This document shows positions 6,254 through 14,515 of a stretch of DNA of 19,706 nucleotides, piece by piece. Location: positions 1 through 19,706 of the forward strand of contig CAMWPK010000009.1 in assembly GCA_947176115.1 (NCBI GenBank), written 5' to 3'. Source of the DNA: an uncultured Clostridia bacterium (GTDB lineage: Bacteria > Bacillota > Clostridia > Christensenellales > UBA3700). The translations under genes and the position numbers were made by a program. Under the pieces are notes generated by a model. The model was given only the letters and a program-made list of their open reading frames with translations, ran no database searches and had not been told where the DNA came from. Numbering within the stretch: the first letter of the stretch is position 1; the number at the start of each line of letters is the position of its first letter.

Positions 6254-7150
6254 ATGAATAAATTGATTAGCAAAAAAGCATTGATATTATTGAACGCGTA
6301 TGCCAAACTACCGGCATTTACTTATCAGGCAAATAGACTTAAAGAAGAATTTGGCAAGTTGGGAATAGCGACTGATATAATGCGTAATGACAGATTTTTT
6401 ACTTATATCGATAAGAAAGGTCAAATCGAGAGTAATTTGGACAGATATGAATTTTGCATATATCTTGATAAGGACAAATATACGTCGCAAATGCTAGAAA
6501 AGCGCGGTCTAAGACTTTTCAATTCTCACGACGCGATTCAAGCGTGCGACGACAAGATGCGCACCGCAATACTTCTTGCAAACAACGGGGTAGCAATGCC
6601 AAAGACTTTGGCTGGACTACTATGTTATGACTTAGACGAGCCTGTCAAAAGCGATAGTCTTGATATTGTTGAAAGCCGTCTTGGTTATCCGCTTATAGTA
6701 AAGACGAGTTACGGTTCTCTTGGCAAAGGAGTATTCAAGGTTGACGGCAGAGAGGAGTTGGAGAGCATTGCCGAACAGGTTAAGGGCGTGCCTCATTTAT
6801 TTCAAGAATATATTTTTTCAAGTCACGGCAAGGATATAAGGGTAATCGTCATCGGAGGGAAAGCGGTGGTAGGTATGCTTCGCAAATCTCAAGGCGACTT
6901 TCGCTCAAATATAGAACTTGGCGGTATAGGCGAGAAAATTAACCTGCCTGAAACTGTGATTGAATTAGTTCAAAGCGTAGCCAAAATCCTCAAGTTGGAT
7001 TATTGCGGAGTGGACGTATTGATTGGAGATGACGGATATTATATCTGCGAAGTTAATTCAAATGCCTTTTTCGGAGGGATAGAGAGCGTTACGGAAGTCA
7101 ACGTAGCCAAGGCGTACGCGCAATACGTTTGCGAAACTATGCGTTTGTAA
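6254..7150 (+). CDS. RimK-like ATP-grasp ligase
   Basis: ATP-grasp enzyme of 298 residues related to RimK/alpha-L-glutamate ligases, which form amide bonds through an acyl-phosphate. The pre-ATP-grasp domain (1-90) is followed by SRLGYPLIVKTSYGSLGKGV, with Lys150 and the glycine-rich loop that closes on ATP. HLFQEYI and GKDIRVIVIGG are the usual central strands. The metal and nucleotide acidic set follows in DYCGVDVLIG (Asp254) and ICEVNSN (Glu266, Asn268/270). All residues needed for catalysis appear present. The amino-acid donor and acceptor cannot be told from sequence: RimK itself modifies ribosomal protein S6, and relatives act on cofactors or peptides. It stands alone, divergent from the O-antigen-ligase-like gene and convergent with ilvN. 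Confidence 0.82.
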   Translation: MNKLISKKALILLNAYAKLPAFTYQANRLKEEFGKLGIATDIMRNDRFFTYIDKKGQIESNLDRYEFCIYLDKDKYTSQMLEKRGLRLFNSHDAIQACDDKMRTAILLANNGVAMPKTLAGLLCYDLDEPVKSDSLDIVESRLGYPLIVKTSYGSLGKGVFKVDGREELESIAEQVKGVPHLFQEYIFSSHGKDIRVIVIGGKAVVGMLRKSQGDFRSNIELGGIGEKINLPETVIELVQSVAKILKLDYCGVDVLIGDDGYYICEVNSNAFFGGIESVTEVNVAKAYAQYVCETMRL

Positions 7151-7201
7151 CGCTATTAAATAATGTGAAATTTACCTATTACGTTTTATCATAAACAAAA
7201 T

Positions 7202-7228
7202 GAGCGTACGATTAAGTACGCTCCTTAT
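7202..7228. terminator. Bidirectional terminator between the ATP-grasp gene and ilvN
   Basis: An 8-bp stem, GAGCGTAC (7202-7209) with GTACGCTC (7216-7223), and a 6-nt loop. In the minus direction it is followed by ATTTTGTTT, in the plus direction by a weaker CTTATTA. Confidence 0.8.
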
Positions 7229-7251
7229 TAATATAATTGCTACAAATAATT

Positions 7252-7752
7252 TTATATTCCGCGCTCTATAGCTGTGATACCCGTACGGCAAACCTTTGAA
7301 ATCTTAAAGCCTTTGTCATTTTGGTTGTCTGACAGGGTAGCCATAAAACTATCTATCTTGTCTGAAGTGCCGGTGAGTTCTATTATCATAGACTTTTCCG
7401 TGACGTCTACGACGATTGCGCCGAATTTATCGCATTGTTCTATTACGAATTTGTCAAAGAACTTGTCGTCAACCGTGAGAATCTTTACGAGCGAAAGTTC
7501 GCGGAATACACTCTTGTTTTCCTCCAAAGCCTGTACGCTTATTACCTCTTGCAACTTCTTGGTTTGATTGATAATTTGCGCAAGACCGCTCTCGTCGCTT
7601 TGAGCAACGACGGTTATTCTTGATATATGCGGGTCGTCAGTCGCGCTTACGGAGAGAGAATCTATATTGAATCCTCTTCTGCCGAAAAGGGAAGAGATTC
7701 TTGCGAGTACGCTTGAATTGTTCTTTACTACTATTGATATGACGTTTTTCAT
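7252..7752 (-). CDS. ilvN: Acetolactate synthase small (regulatory) subunit
   Basis: Regulatory subunit of acetolactate synthase (AHAS), the first shared step of branched-chain amino-acid synthesis. It activates the catalytic subunit and gives valine feedback inhibition. It has 166 residues, the usual size. An N-terminal ACT domain is clear (ISIVVKNNSSVLARISSLF, then GRRGFNIDSLSVS, with the conserved RGFNI), followed by the C-terminal small-subunit domain (LVKILTV...). The longest ORF starts at ATG 7782, but that codon lies in the -10 box. ATG 7752 has a GAGGA ribosome binding site seven bases upstream and begins MKNVISI, as in homologues. The catalytic gene ilvB is not adjacent. The 5' UTR is only about 22 nt, so no T-box or leader attenuator precedes it. 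Confidence 0.93.
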   Translation of the reverse strand: MKNVISIVVKNNSSVLARISSLFGRRGFNIDSLSVSATDDPHISRITVVAQSDESGLAQIINQTKKLQEVISVQALEENKSVFRELSLVKILTVDDKFFDKFVIEQCDKFGAIVVDVTEKSMIIELTGTSDKIDSFMATLSDNQNDKGFKISKVCRTGITAIERGI

Positions 7753-7780
7753 AATCTTTTCCTCACAGTTTATATTATCC

Positions 7781-7809
7781 ATTATACATAGTAATTCTCA
7801 AAAAATCAA
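7781..7809 (-). promoter_or_regulatory. Sigma-A promoter of ilvN
   Basis: The -35 TTGATT (7804-7809), 17-bp spacer and perfect -10 TATAAT (7781-7786). It sits just after the stop codon of the upstream ABC transporter gene, with no terminator between, so read-through from the ABC operon is also possible. Confidence 0.75.
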
Positions 7810-7812
7810 CTG

Positions 7813-9570
7813 TTAAGAAGCGTTAGAGCCTACAAATTGAGAATTATACAAATCAAAGTAAAAACCGCGCTTAGCAAGTAATTCTTCGTGGTTGCCTTGT
7901 TCTATGATATTGCCGTCTTTCATTACGAGTATTACGTCGCAACTTCTTATCGTCGAAAGCCTATGCGCAACGATAAAGGACGTTCTGCCTTGCATTATGC
8001 GGTAGAAAGCCTCTTGAATTTTCATTTCAGTACGCGTATCTATGGATGACGTAGCTTCGTCAAGAATGAGCATTGGCGGATGGGTAAGCATGATGCGGGC
8101 AATACATAGAAGCTGTCTTTGACCTTGGGAAATATTGTCGCCGTTTTCCGTAAGCAGGGTATCGTACTTATCGGGGAACTTTTCAATAAAGTCGTCTGCG
8201 CCCGCAAGTTTTGACGCCTTAATAATTTCTTCCAGCGACGCGTCTTGCTTGCCGTAGGCGATATTATCTCTTATACTGCCTTCGAATAGCCAGCTTTCTT
8301 GCAATACCATTCCGTAGTTATCTCTAAGGCTTGTTCTGGTTATTTTTCGTATATCCTTACCCGACATAACTATGCTACCGCTATTGACGTCATAAAATCT
8401 CATAAGCAAGTTGATTAGCGTAGTCTTACCGCAACCGGTAGGACCGACGATTGCAATCTTTTGACCTTGCTTTACGTGTAAATTCAGACCTTGAATGAGA
8501 GGCTTTTCGGGTACGTAGCTAAAGTATACGTTGTTGATATTCAAGGAGCCGTCGCATTTTTCAAGAACTTCGTTTTGTATATCGCTTTCTTCGACGTCTT
8601 GGTCGAGCAGATCGAATATTCTTTTTGAAGCGGCTACTGCCGACTGTATTTCCGTAATGACGCTGGTTATTTCGTTAAAAGGCTTGGTGTATTGGTTGGC
8701 GTAGGATAGACAAGTGGAAAGCAATCCCACTTTAAGCTCCATTGAGCCTGTTCTAAGAGCCAAGAATGCGCCTACTACGCCCACGCTTGCGTATACCAAG
8801 TTGTTGACAAAACGCGTACAAGGATTTATCAACGCGCCGTAGAATTGCGACTTAAATCCGCAATCATAGAGTTCTTTATTGAGTTTTTCAAAGTCTTCTT
8901 GACATATATCTTCCTGACAGAAGGCTTGAATGAGATTGCGACCCGTAAAGATTTCTTCGACGTATCCGCTTACTTCTCCGCGCTTTACGGCTTGAGCGGT
9001 GAAGGTCTTGTGCGAACGCTTGGTAATAAACGATGCGACGAAAAGCGAAAGAGGAGTGAGCAGTAGCACTACTAGCGCAATTATCCAATTGAGATAGAAG
9101 AGTATGCCAAGCGTTGCGCCAATCGTAAGAATACCGCTGAATAGTTGAGTAAAGCCTTGCAATAGTCCTTCAGACACTTGGTCGATATCGCTTGATATAC
9201 GGGCAATAATATCTCCTTGACGCTGGGTATCTATATACTTCAAAGGTAAGTTGTTGATGTGCTCAAAGAGTTGATTGCGAATATTGCGTACCGTCTTACA
9301 AGTAAGAGAGTTCACGCTTGCCGAAAGCGTCCACTGCGCAATCGCGCCGACTGCTATCATTCCTGCGATAATGTATATATAGTTAAAGACTTTATCAAAA
9401 TCGACTTTGCCTTCAATCATATTATCAATGGCGTATCCCGTCATAAGCGGTATGAGTATTGACACTGCTACGGACAATATTGACGAAATAAATGAAATTA
9501 CGATAAGCGGAGCGTAAGGCTTTGTGTAGCCAAGCAATCTAAACAAAGTTCTTTGCTTTTTAGTTTTCAT
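7813..9570 (-). CDS. ABC exporter subunit with intact Walker B glutamate (heterodimer partner 2)
   Basis: Half-transporter of 585 residues: a six-helix exporter membrane domain (about 1-320) and a nucleotide-binding domain. Visible motifs are Walker A GPTGCGKTT (376-384), signature ISQGQRQLL (480-488), Walker B LILDEATSS with catalytic Glu505, and the H-loop His536 in VAHRLST. The signature is LSQGQ-like rather than LSGGQ, a feature of one subunit in asymmetric heterodimers such as TM287/288 and BmrCD. The start ATG overlaps the upstream partner gene by 11 bp and has a good GGAGGTG site, so translation is coupled and equal amounts are likely. The substrate is unknown; relatives export drugs, lipids or peptides. 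Confidence 0.93.
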   Translation of the reverse strand: MKTKKQRTLFRLLGYTKPYAPLIVISFISSILSVAVSILIPLMTGYAIDNMIEGKVDFDKVFNYIYIIAGMIAVGAIAQWTLSASVNSLTCKTVRNIRNQLFEHINNLPLKYIDTQRQGDIIARISSDIDQVSEGLLQGFTQLFSGILTIGATLGILFYLNWIIALVVLLLTPLSLFVASFITKRSHKTFTAQAVKRGEVSGYVEEIFTGRNLIQAFCQEDICQEDFEKLNKELYDCGFKSQFYGALINPCTRFVNNLVYASVGVVGAFLALRTGSMELKVGLLSTCLSYANQYTKPFNEITSVITEIQSAVAASKRIFDLLDQDVEESDIQNEVLEKCDGSLNINNVYFSYVPEKPLIQGLNLHVKQGQKIAIVGPTGCGKTTLINLLMRFYDVNSGSIVMSGKDIRKITRTSLRDNYGMVLQESWLFEGSIRDNIAYGKQDASLEEIIKASKLAGADDFIEKFPDKYDTLLTENGDNISQGQRQLLCIARIMLTHPPMLILDEATSSIDTRTEMKIQEAFYRIMQGRTSFIVAHRLSTIRSCDVILVMKDGNIIEQGNHEELLAKRGFYFDLYNSQFVGSNAS

Positions 9571-11320
9571 TTTTCAACACCTCCGCATTCGTAGTTTCGT
9601 TTGGGGCCTTTTGTTGAGAATCGTAAATCTCTTGGTAAATCTTGCAAGTTTGAAGTAGATTATCATGAGTATCAATTCCTACTATATCGCCTTTATCCAG
9701 CACTATAATCTTATCTGCGTATTTAATAGAAGTAGCGCGTTGGGAAATGATAATCTTCGTGGTATCTTTTGGCAAGTTTTCATTTAGCGCCTTTCTCAAA
9801 GCAAGGTCGGTAGCAAAGTCTAGCGCGCTCATGCTGTCGTCTAGAATGACGATTTGAGGATTGCCCACAAGCGCTCTGGCTATGGACAGCCTTTGGCGTT
9901 GACCGCCTGAGAAATTTTTACCTTTTTGCTGTACCGGAGCGTCCAAGCCTTCGCTTTTTTGCATGACGAAGTCGTACGCTTGCGCAATTTTCAAGGCTGA
10001 GATTATCTCGTCTTCACTCGCGTCTTTTTTCTTCCATTGCATATTGGAGCGAATTGTTCCGCTGAAAAGCATTGCCTGTTGCGGTACAAGACCGATCTTA
10101 CTTCTGAGTTGTTTGAGAGGATATTTTTTTACGTCTACGCCGTCTATTTCAAGCGCGCCTTGCGATACGTCGTAGAACCTTGGCAAAAGGTTGATAAGGG
10201 TAGATTTACCGCTACCTGTACCGCCGATAATACCTATCGTTTCGCCCTTTTGTATATCAATAGACAATCCTTTGAGCGCAGGGGAGCCGTTGCCGTAAGC
10301 AAAGGATACGTCCTTAAATGATATGGCAGGAGCGCCTTCGATGGCAACTACTTCCTCATTGCCCTCGTCTGTAATCGCAGGCTTGGTCGCAAGCAGTTCG
10401 CTTACGCGTTTTGCCGACGCCCAAGACTTGGAGAATAATACCATCACGTTGGCAAGCACCACCAATGCCAAGGATATCTGCGTCATATAGTTGATAAAAG
10501 CTATCAATTCGCCTTGTGTGAGGTTGCCGGTGTTTATCTTATTCCCGCCGACGAGAAGAAGTCCGACGATTGCCACGTTTATAATTACGAAAGAGAGGGG
10601 ATTGAGAAGCGCGGATACTCTACCTATAGCTATTACGCTCTTGGCGTACGCTTGCGTAGAATCCTCAAAACGTTTTTGTTCTCTTTCCTGTTCGGTAAAA
10701 GCTCTGACAACTCTCATTCCGTTGAGATCTTCTCTGGCGATTGACGTAATCTTGTCAAGTTTCTTTTGATTTTTTGTGTATACAGGTAGCGTCTTAGACA
10801 TGATTAGCCACAACACCAAAGCTACCAAAGGCGCAGTGACAAGGAATATCCAACACATAGACGGTTTGAGTATAATAGCCGAAACAGTTGCGCCAATTAC
10901 AAGGAAAGGCGCGCGAATAGCAAGACGTATCAACATAGCTACGCCAAGTTGGACTTGGTTGATATCGCTATTAAAACGCGTTACCATAGAGGATACGCCG
11001 TATTCGTCGCTATTGCTCATTGATAAGTTGTTGATGTGATAAAACAGGACGTTGCGAAGCTCCGTACCAAAGCCTTGCGAACATCTTGAAGCCACGTATT
11101 GACAAAACAGCGCGGACCCTAAGCCCACTATAGCAAGCAATACCAATACGCCTCCCATTTGCCATATATAAGTTTTGTTATTGCCGTTGATTCCGTTGTC
11201 AATAAGCTCTGCCATGACAAAAGGAACTATAAGTTCGAATATAGCTTCCAACAACTTGAATATCGGTCCCAATATCAAATGCTTTTTGTATTTTCTTAAG
11301 TACGGATAAAGATTTGACAT
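9560..11320 (-). CDS. ABC exporter subunit with degenerate ATP site (heterodimer partner 1)
   Basis: Half-transporter of 586 residues: membrane domain (about 1-305) and nucleotide-binding domain. Motifs are Walker A GGTGSGKST (366-374), canonical signature FSGGQRQRL (470-478), and Walker B VILDDSMSALD in which the catalytic Glu is Asp495. The H-loop His is replaced by Gln527 (ISQRATS). Loss of both residues marks the non-hydrolysing site of asymmetric exporters. With the partner's altered signature it forms one degenerate ATP site, while this subunit's normal signature completes the active site on the partner. AAAGGA lies ten bases before the ATG. It is the first gene of a two-gene operon, divergent from nadE. 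No regulator or substrate gene is adjacent. Confidence 0.93.
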   Translation of the reverse strand: MSNLYPYLRKYKKHLILGPIFKLLEAIFELIVPFVMAELIDNGINGNNKTYIWQMGGVLVLLAIVGLGSALFCQYVASRCSQGFGTELRNVLFYHINNLSMSNSDEYGVSSMVTRFNSDINQVQLGVAMLIRLAIRAPFLVIGATVSAIILKPSMCWIFLVTAPLVALVLWLIMSKTLPVYTKNQKKLDKITSIAREDLNGMRVVRAFTEQEREQKRFEDSTQAYAKSVIAIGRVSALLNPLSFVIINVAIVGLLLVGGNKINTGNLTQGELIAFINYMTQISLALVVLANVMVLFSKSWASAKRVSELLATKPAITDEGNEEVVAIEGAPAISFKDVSFAYGNGSPALKGLSIDIQKGETIGIIGGTGSGKSTLINLLPRFYDVSQGALEIDGVDVKKYPLKQLRSKIGLVPQQAMLFSGTIRSNMQWKKKDASEDEIISALKIAQAYDFVMQKSEGLDAPVQQKGKNFSGGQRQRLSIARALVGNPQIVILDDSMSALDFATDLALRKALNENLPKDTTKIIISQRATSIKYADKIIVLDKGDIVGIDTHDNLLQTCKIYQEIYDSQQKAPNETTNAEVLKNEN

Positions 11321-11337
11321 AAATTACCATTCCTTTA

Positions 11338-11366
11338 TTGACTATCAAATAAAATTATTATAAAAT
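11338..11366 (+). promoter_or_regulatory. Promoter of nadE
   Basis: The -35 TTGACT (11338-11343), 17-bp spacer and -10 TAAAAT (11361-11366). It gives a 5' UTR of about 53 nt in which I see no clear structure. Confidence 0.6.
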
Positions 11367-11395
11367 ATTATATAATGTAAAAGATAATAATGCAA
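11367..11395 (-). promoter_or_regulatory. Possible promoter of the ABC exporter operon
   Basis: On the minus strand, -10 TATAAT (11367-11372) with a weak -35 TTGCAT at 17 bp (11390-11395). Several other TATAAT-like boxes occur in this AT-rich gap, so the exact choice is uncertain. Confidence 0.35.
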
Positions 11396-11425
11396 CAAAA
11401 TATACAATAATTTAACGAGGTTGAA

Positions 11426-13330
11426 ATGAAAGACGGCTTTATAAAATGCGGAACGGCGTCAATAGACGTGATAGTGGGCGATTGCGAGCAAAACGCTAAA
11501 AATATAGTTAAAGCGATACTTGACGCGGACAAGCTGGGTATCAAACTTTTGGCATTGCCGGAACTTTGCGTATGCGGATATACGTGCGGTGATCTTCTAT
11601 TGCACGATACTCTCTTGGACGGCGTTGAAGAAGCTGTTGAGAAAATATTAAAAGCTACCGCAAAGGCTGACGTTGTGGCAGTGGTAGGCGCTCCGCTTAG
11701 AAACGGCGGTAAGCTCTTCAACTGTGGGATTGCAATCTACAAAGGAGAAATTTGCGGAGTAGTTCCCAAGCAAAATATACCTAATTACGGCGAGTTCTAT
11801 GAAGGAAGATACTTTACAAGCGGGAAGGATACAGAATTTGATAAGATAATAATAGCTGGTAAGCTCTACGATTTCGGACAGATAGTATTTCGCAATGAAA
11901 ATCTCAAAGAATATTCTTTCGGCGTAGAAATTTGCGAGGATATGTGGGTGGCAAATTCGCCGTCTATAGCCTTGACGGAAAACGGAGCCAATATTATCGT
12001 CAATCTTTCGGCAAGCGACGAAGTGGTAGGCAAAGCCGAGTATAGACGAGGACTTATCACAGCTCAATCGGGCAAATTGAATTGCGGATATATTTACGCA
12101 AGCGCAGGCGAGGGGGAGTCTACTACGGATATGGTCTTTGCAGGACACAATATAATTGCAGAGTGCGGTAACGTGCTTGAGGAGAGCAATCTCTTTGAAA
12201 ATTCTCTAATATATACCGATATAGACGTCAAGCGTATTGCGTACGAAAAAAGACGTATCAATACGTTGAAGGGAAGCAATGGTATAAAAGAAGTATATAT
12301 CTCTCAAGTCTTGTCAGCTAATAAATTGACTAGAAAATTTTCGCCGACGCCTTTTGTGCCAAGCGATGAGAATAGACGCAAGGAGAGATGCGAACTCATA
12401 CTCCAAATGCAGGCCATGGGATTGAAAAAACGATTGTCGCATACGGGTTCGAAAAAAGTCGTAGTCGGTCTGTCTGGCGGACTTGACAGCGCGCTTGCCT
12501 TGCTTGTAATCGTAAAGGCGATGGACGCTCTTAAAATGGACAGGAAGAGCATATTAGCAGTAACAATGCCGTGTTTCGGCACGACGAGCCGTACCAAGTC
12601 AAACGCCGAAGTTTTGGCAAACGGCTTGGGCGTAGACTTCGCAAGCGTCAATATATCCAAGTCAGTGGAGAGCCACTTTGAGGATATAGGACAGTCGAAA
12701 GATACGTTGGACGTCACTTTTGAAAATTCGCAGGCGAGAGAGCGTACGCAAGTGCTTATGGATATTGCCAATAAAGAGGGCGGACTTGTCGTCGGCACAG
12801 GCGATTTGTCAGAACTTGCTTTAGGGTGGGCAACCTACAACGGCGACCACATGTCTATGTACGGCGTCAACGGATCTATTCCAAAGACGCTCGTTAGGTA
12901 TCTTGTCAAGTATTACGCTGACACTTGCGACAATGAGGACGTTAGCAAGGCGCTTATTGATATTCTAGATACTCCCGTTAGTCCGGAGCTATTGCCGTCC
13001 AAGGGCGAGGAGATAGCTCAACAGACTGAAAGTATCGTAGGTCCTTACGAGTTGCACGACTATTTCTTGTATTATATAATTCGTTGGGGATATTCTCCAA
13101 AGAAAGTTTATCGCATCGCCTTGAGTACCTTTGAGGGGAGATACGATAAAGAAGTCATACTCAAATGGCTTAAGAATTTCTATAAGAGATTTTTTGTTCA
13201 ACAGTTCAAGCGCTCTTGCTTACCCGACGGACCAAAGGTGGGTAGCGTGACTCTCTCTCCAAGAGGGGATTGGAGGATGCCGAGCGACGCAAGCGCTAAG
13301 TTGTGGCTTAAGGAATTAGAAACGCTGTAG
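11426..13330 (+). CDS. nadE: Glutamine-dependent NAD+ synthetase
   Basis: Last step of NAD synthesis: amidates nicotinic acid adenine dinucleotide using ammonia released from glutamine. It has 634 residues, the long two-domain form. The N-terminal nitrilase-type glutaminase domain shows the Glu-Lys-Cys triad: Glu46 in ALPELCVCGY, Lys115 in VVPKQNIPNYGEFYE and Cys170 in GVEICEDMW. The C-terminal synthetase domain has the ATP-pyrophosphatase loop GLSGGLDSA (348-356), GTGDLSELALGWATYNGD and GVNGSIPKTLV. Both active sites look intact. A GAGG site lies before the ATG with a good spacing. It stands alone between its promoter and a strong terminator. Confidence 0.97.
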   Translation: MKDGFIKCGTASIDVIVGDCEQNAKNIVKAILDADKLGIKLLALPELCVCGYTCGDLLLHDTLLDGVEEAVEKILKATAKADVVAVVGAPLRNGGKLFNCGIAIYKGEICGVVPKQNIPNYGEFYEGRYFTSGKDTEFDKIIIAGKLYDFGQIVFRNENLKEYSFGVEICEDMWVANSPSIALTENGANIIVNLSASDEVVGKAEYRRGLITAQSGKLNCGYIYASAGEGESTTDMVFAGHNIIAECGNVLEESNLFENSLIYTDIDVKRIAYEKRRINTLKGSNGIKEVYISQVLSANKLTRKFSPTPFVPSDENRRKERCELILQMQAMGLKKRLSHTGSKKVVVGLSGGLDSALALLVIVKAMDALKMDRKSILAVTMPCFGTTSRTKSNAEVLANGLGVDFASVNISKSVESHFEDIGQSKDTLDVTFENSQARERTQVLMDIANKEGGLVVGTGDLSELALGWATYNGDHMSMYGVNGSIPKTLVRYLVKYYADTCDNEDVSKALIDILDTPVSPELLPSKGEEIAQQTESIVGPYELHDYFLYYIIRWGYSPKKVYRIALSTFEGRYDKEVILKWLKNFYKRFFVQQFKRSCLPDGPKVGSVTLSPRGDWRMPSDASAKLWLKELETL

Positions 13331-13368
13331 ACTAAAGATGTAGCGAAAATCTTAACCGTAAAGAATTA

Positions 13369-13401
13369 AAAAAGAGTGTACTAGATAGTACACTCTTTTA
13401 A
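13369..13401. terminator. Strong bidirectional terminator after nadE
   Basis: A 13-bp perfect stem, AAAAGAGTGTACT (13370-13382) with AGTACACTCTTTT (13387-13399), and a 4-nt loop. It serves nadE (+) and the convergent lipoprotein gene (-). Confidence 0.92.
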
Positions 13402-13417
13402 GTTTTGATGTGGTCGA

Positions 13418-14428
13418 TTATTTAATACCGGCTTTAATGGAAGCTGTAACGGAATCGTCTTGGTCACGTTCAGAATAACTAAATATGATTTTTGATTTGC
13501 TTTGAGCGGAGCCGTTGTAAACTTTGATTTTACCGCTCCAGCTTTCGCTAACTTCGTAATATTTAGCAAGACCGTTTTTCCATATTTGAACTACGAAGTC
13601 GCAGTATTGGTATTGCATACCGCTTCCGCCATTGTCGTTTTCCAACCAATCTATTGTCTGTTTGTCATTGTTTGCTACTGCGACGTCTACAGAGAATGCC
13701 AATTCGTAATAAGCATTGCCATTACCATCGGTTTTTTCTTCAATAGTTGGATTTTTAGTACTGTCAACGATGCCTGTAGCATTCCAATTAATGCACGTTT
13801 TTCGTGCTTCGTCATAACTTCTTGATTGTTTTGCAGTTTGTGAGTTATTCCAATTTTTATTGCTCTCCTTTTTCCACTTGTCTGCAGGCACTTCCAAAAG
13901 ACCGGTTTTTTCATTGTAAGTTATATTATTGTTGCTAGTGTTCATTCTATAATACTTACCGTCGGTTACGTATCTAATATCGGCGCTGGTAACGAACATT
14001 GCTTCAGCGATAAAATTATGATTAACCGGAAGTTTAAGAGTCCAGTCATCTTTGATCGTATCGCTTTGTCTTCTTAGTCTTTGGTAGACTAGTTGTCCGT
14101 GATTGTTGCCCATTTTCGTTTCGCCTACTCTATCAATAAAGTAAGAGAAATATGCGCACTCAATCTCGTTTTTAGTAGCTCTATCCATCATTTGAGCGAT
14201 TTTTTGCGCGTTTGTTAAAGAATCGTCGGCATAAATGTCAGATACGTTTCTAGTTATGGCGTTCATTGACTCAACGTTATCTGCATTTGGATATTCAAGA
14301 TAGTCGGCAAGTACCATTGAGTAGTCAATGTCAACGATTTCAACGTTTTGACCTTTACAAGCGACAAAGCTAAAACATAAAGTCAAAGCAAGCGCTAAAA
14401 TTAAAGTAACAGATAAAAATTTTTTCAT
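13418..14428 (-). CDS. Putative lipoprotein of unknown function
   Basis: I do not recognise this 336-residue protein. A signal peptide is clear: MKK, then a hydrophobic core to about residue 22, then FVAC with Cys24 as the likely lipidated residue. Phe at the -3 position is less usual than Leu, so lipidation is probable rather than certain. The mature part is polar, with an alpha-helical-looking first half (DSLTNAQKIAQMMDRATKNE) and a second half rich in Asn, Lys and aromatic residues that looks beta-rich (ELAFSVDVAVANND, YCDFVVQIWKNGLAKYYEV). It does not show the features of a sugar-binding SBP. Ribosome binding site AAGGGAG and a near-consensus promoter are good. It diverges from the GH38 mannosidase and shares the intergenic putative AraC site, so a role in the same response is possible but unproven. 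Confidence 0.8.
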   Translation of the reverse strand: MKKFLSVTLILALALTLCFSFVACKGQNVEIVDIDYSMVLADYLEYPNADNVESMNAITRNVSDIYADDSLTNAQKIAQMMDRATKNEIECAYFSYFIDRVGETKMGNNHGQLVYQRLRRQSDTIKDDWTLKLPVNHNFIAEAMFVTSADIRYVTDGKYYRMNTSNNNITYNEKTGLLEVPADKWKKESNKNWNNSQTAKQSRSYDEARKTCINWNATGIVDSTKNPTIEEKTDGNGNAYYELAFSVDVAVANNDKQTIDWLENDNGGSGMQYQYCDFVVQIWKNGLAKYYEVSESWSGKIKVYNGSAQSKSKIIFSYSERDQDDSVTASIKAGIK

Positions 14429-14442
14429 AAATTCTCCCTTTA

Positions 14443-14458
14443 TTCGACTTTAATCGAA
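14443..14458 (-). repeat. Small inverted repeat in the lipoprotein 5' UTR
   Basis: TTCGA and TCGAA arms around a 6-nt centre, between the promoter and the Shine-Dalgarno. It could be a small mRNA hairpin or a protein-binding site. Evidence is weak. Confidence 0.3.
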
Positions 14459-14472
14459 TTCCTTTTAATATT

Positions 14473-14501
14473 AGTATAAATTGGCTGTGAGTAAATGTCA
14501 A
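14473..14501 (-). promoter_or_regulatory. Sigma-A promoter of the lipoprotein gene
   Basis: Perfect -35 TTGACA (14496-14501), 17-bp spacer and -10 TATACT (14473-14478). The predicted start near 14466 leaves a UTR of about 38 nt. Confidence 0.8.
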
Positions 14502-14515
14502 TATCTTTTTTGGTC

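Noticed and set aside
7753..7775. T-box or leader-peptide attenuator for ilvN
   Set aside because: The predicted 5' UTR is only about 22 nt, too short for either.
11648..12148. 166-residue minus-strand ORF inside nadE
   Set aside because: Antisense shadow of the intact NAD synthetase gene.
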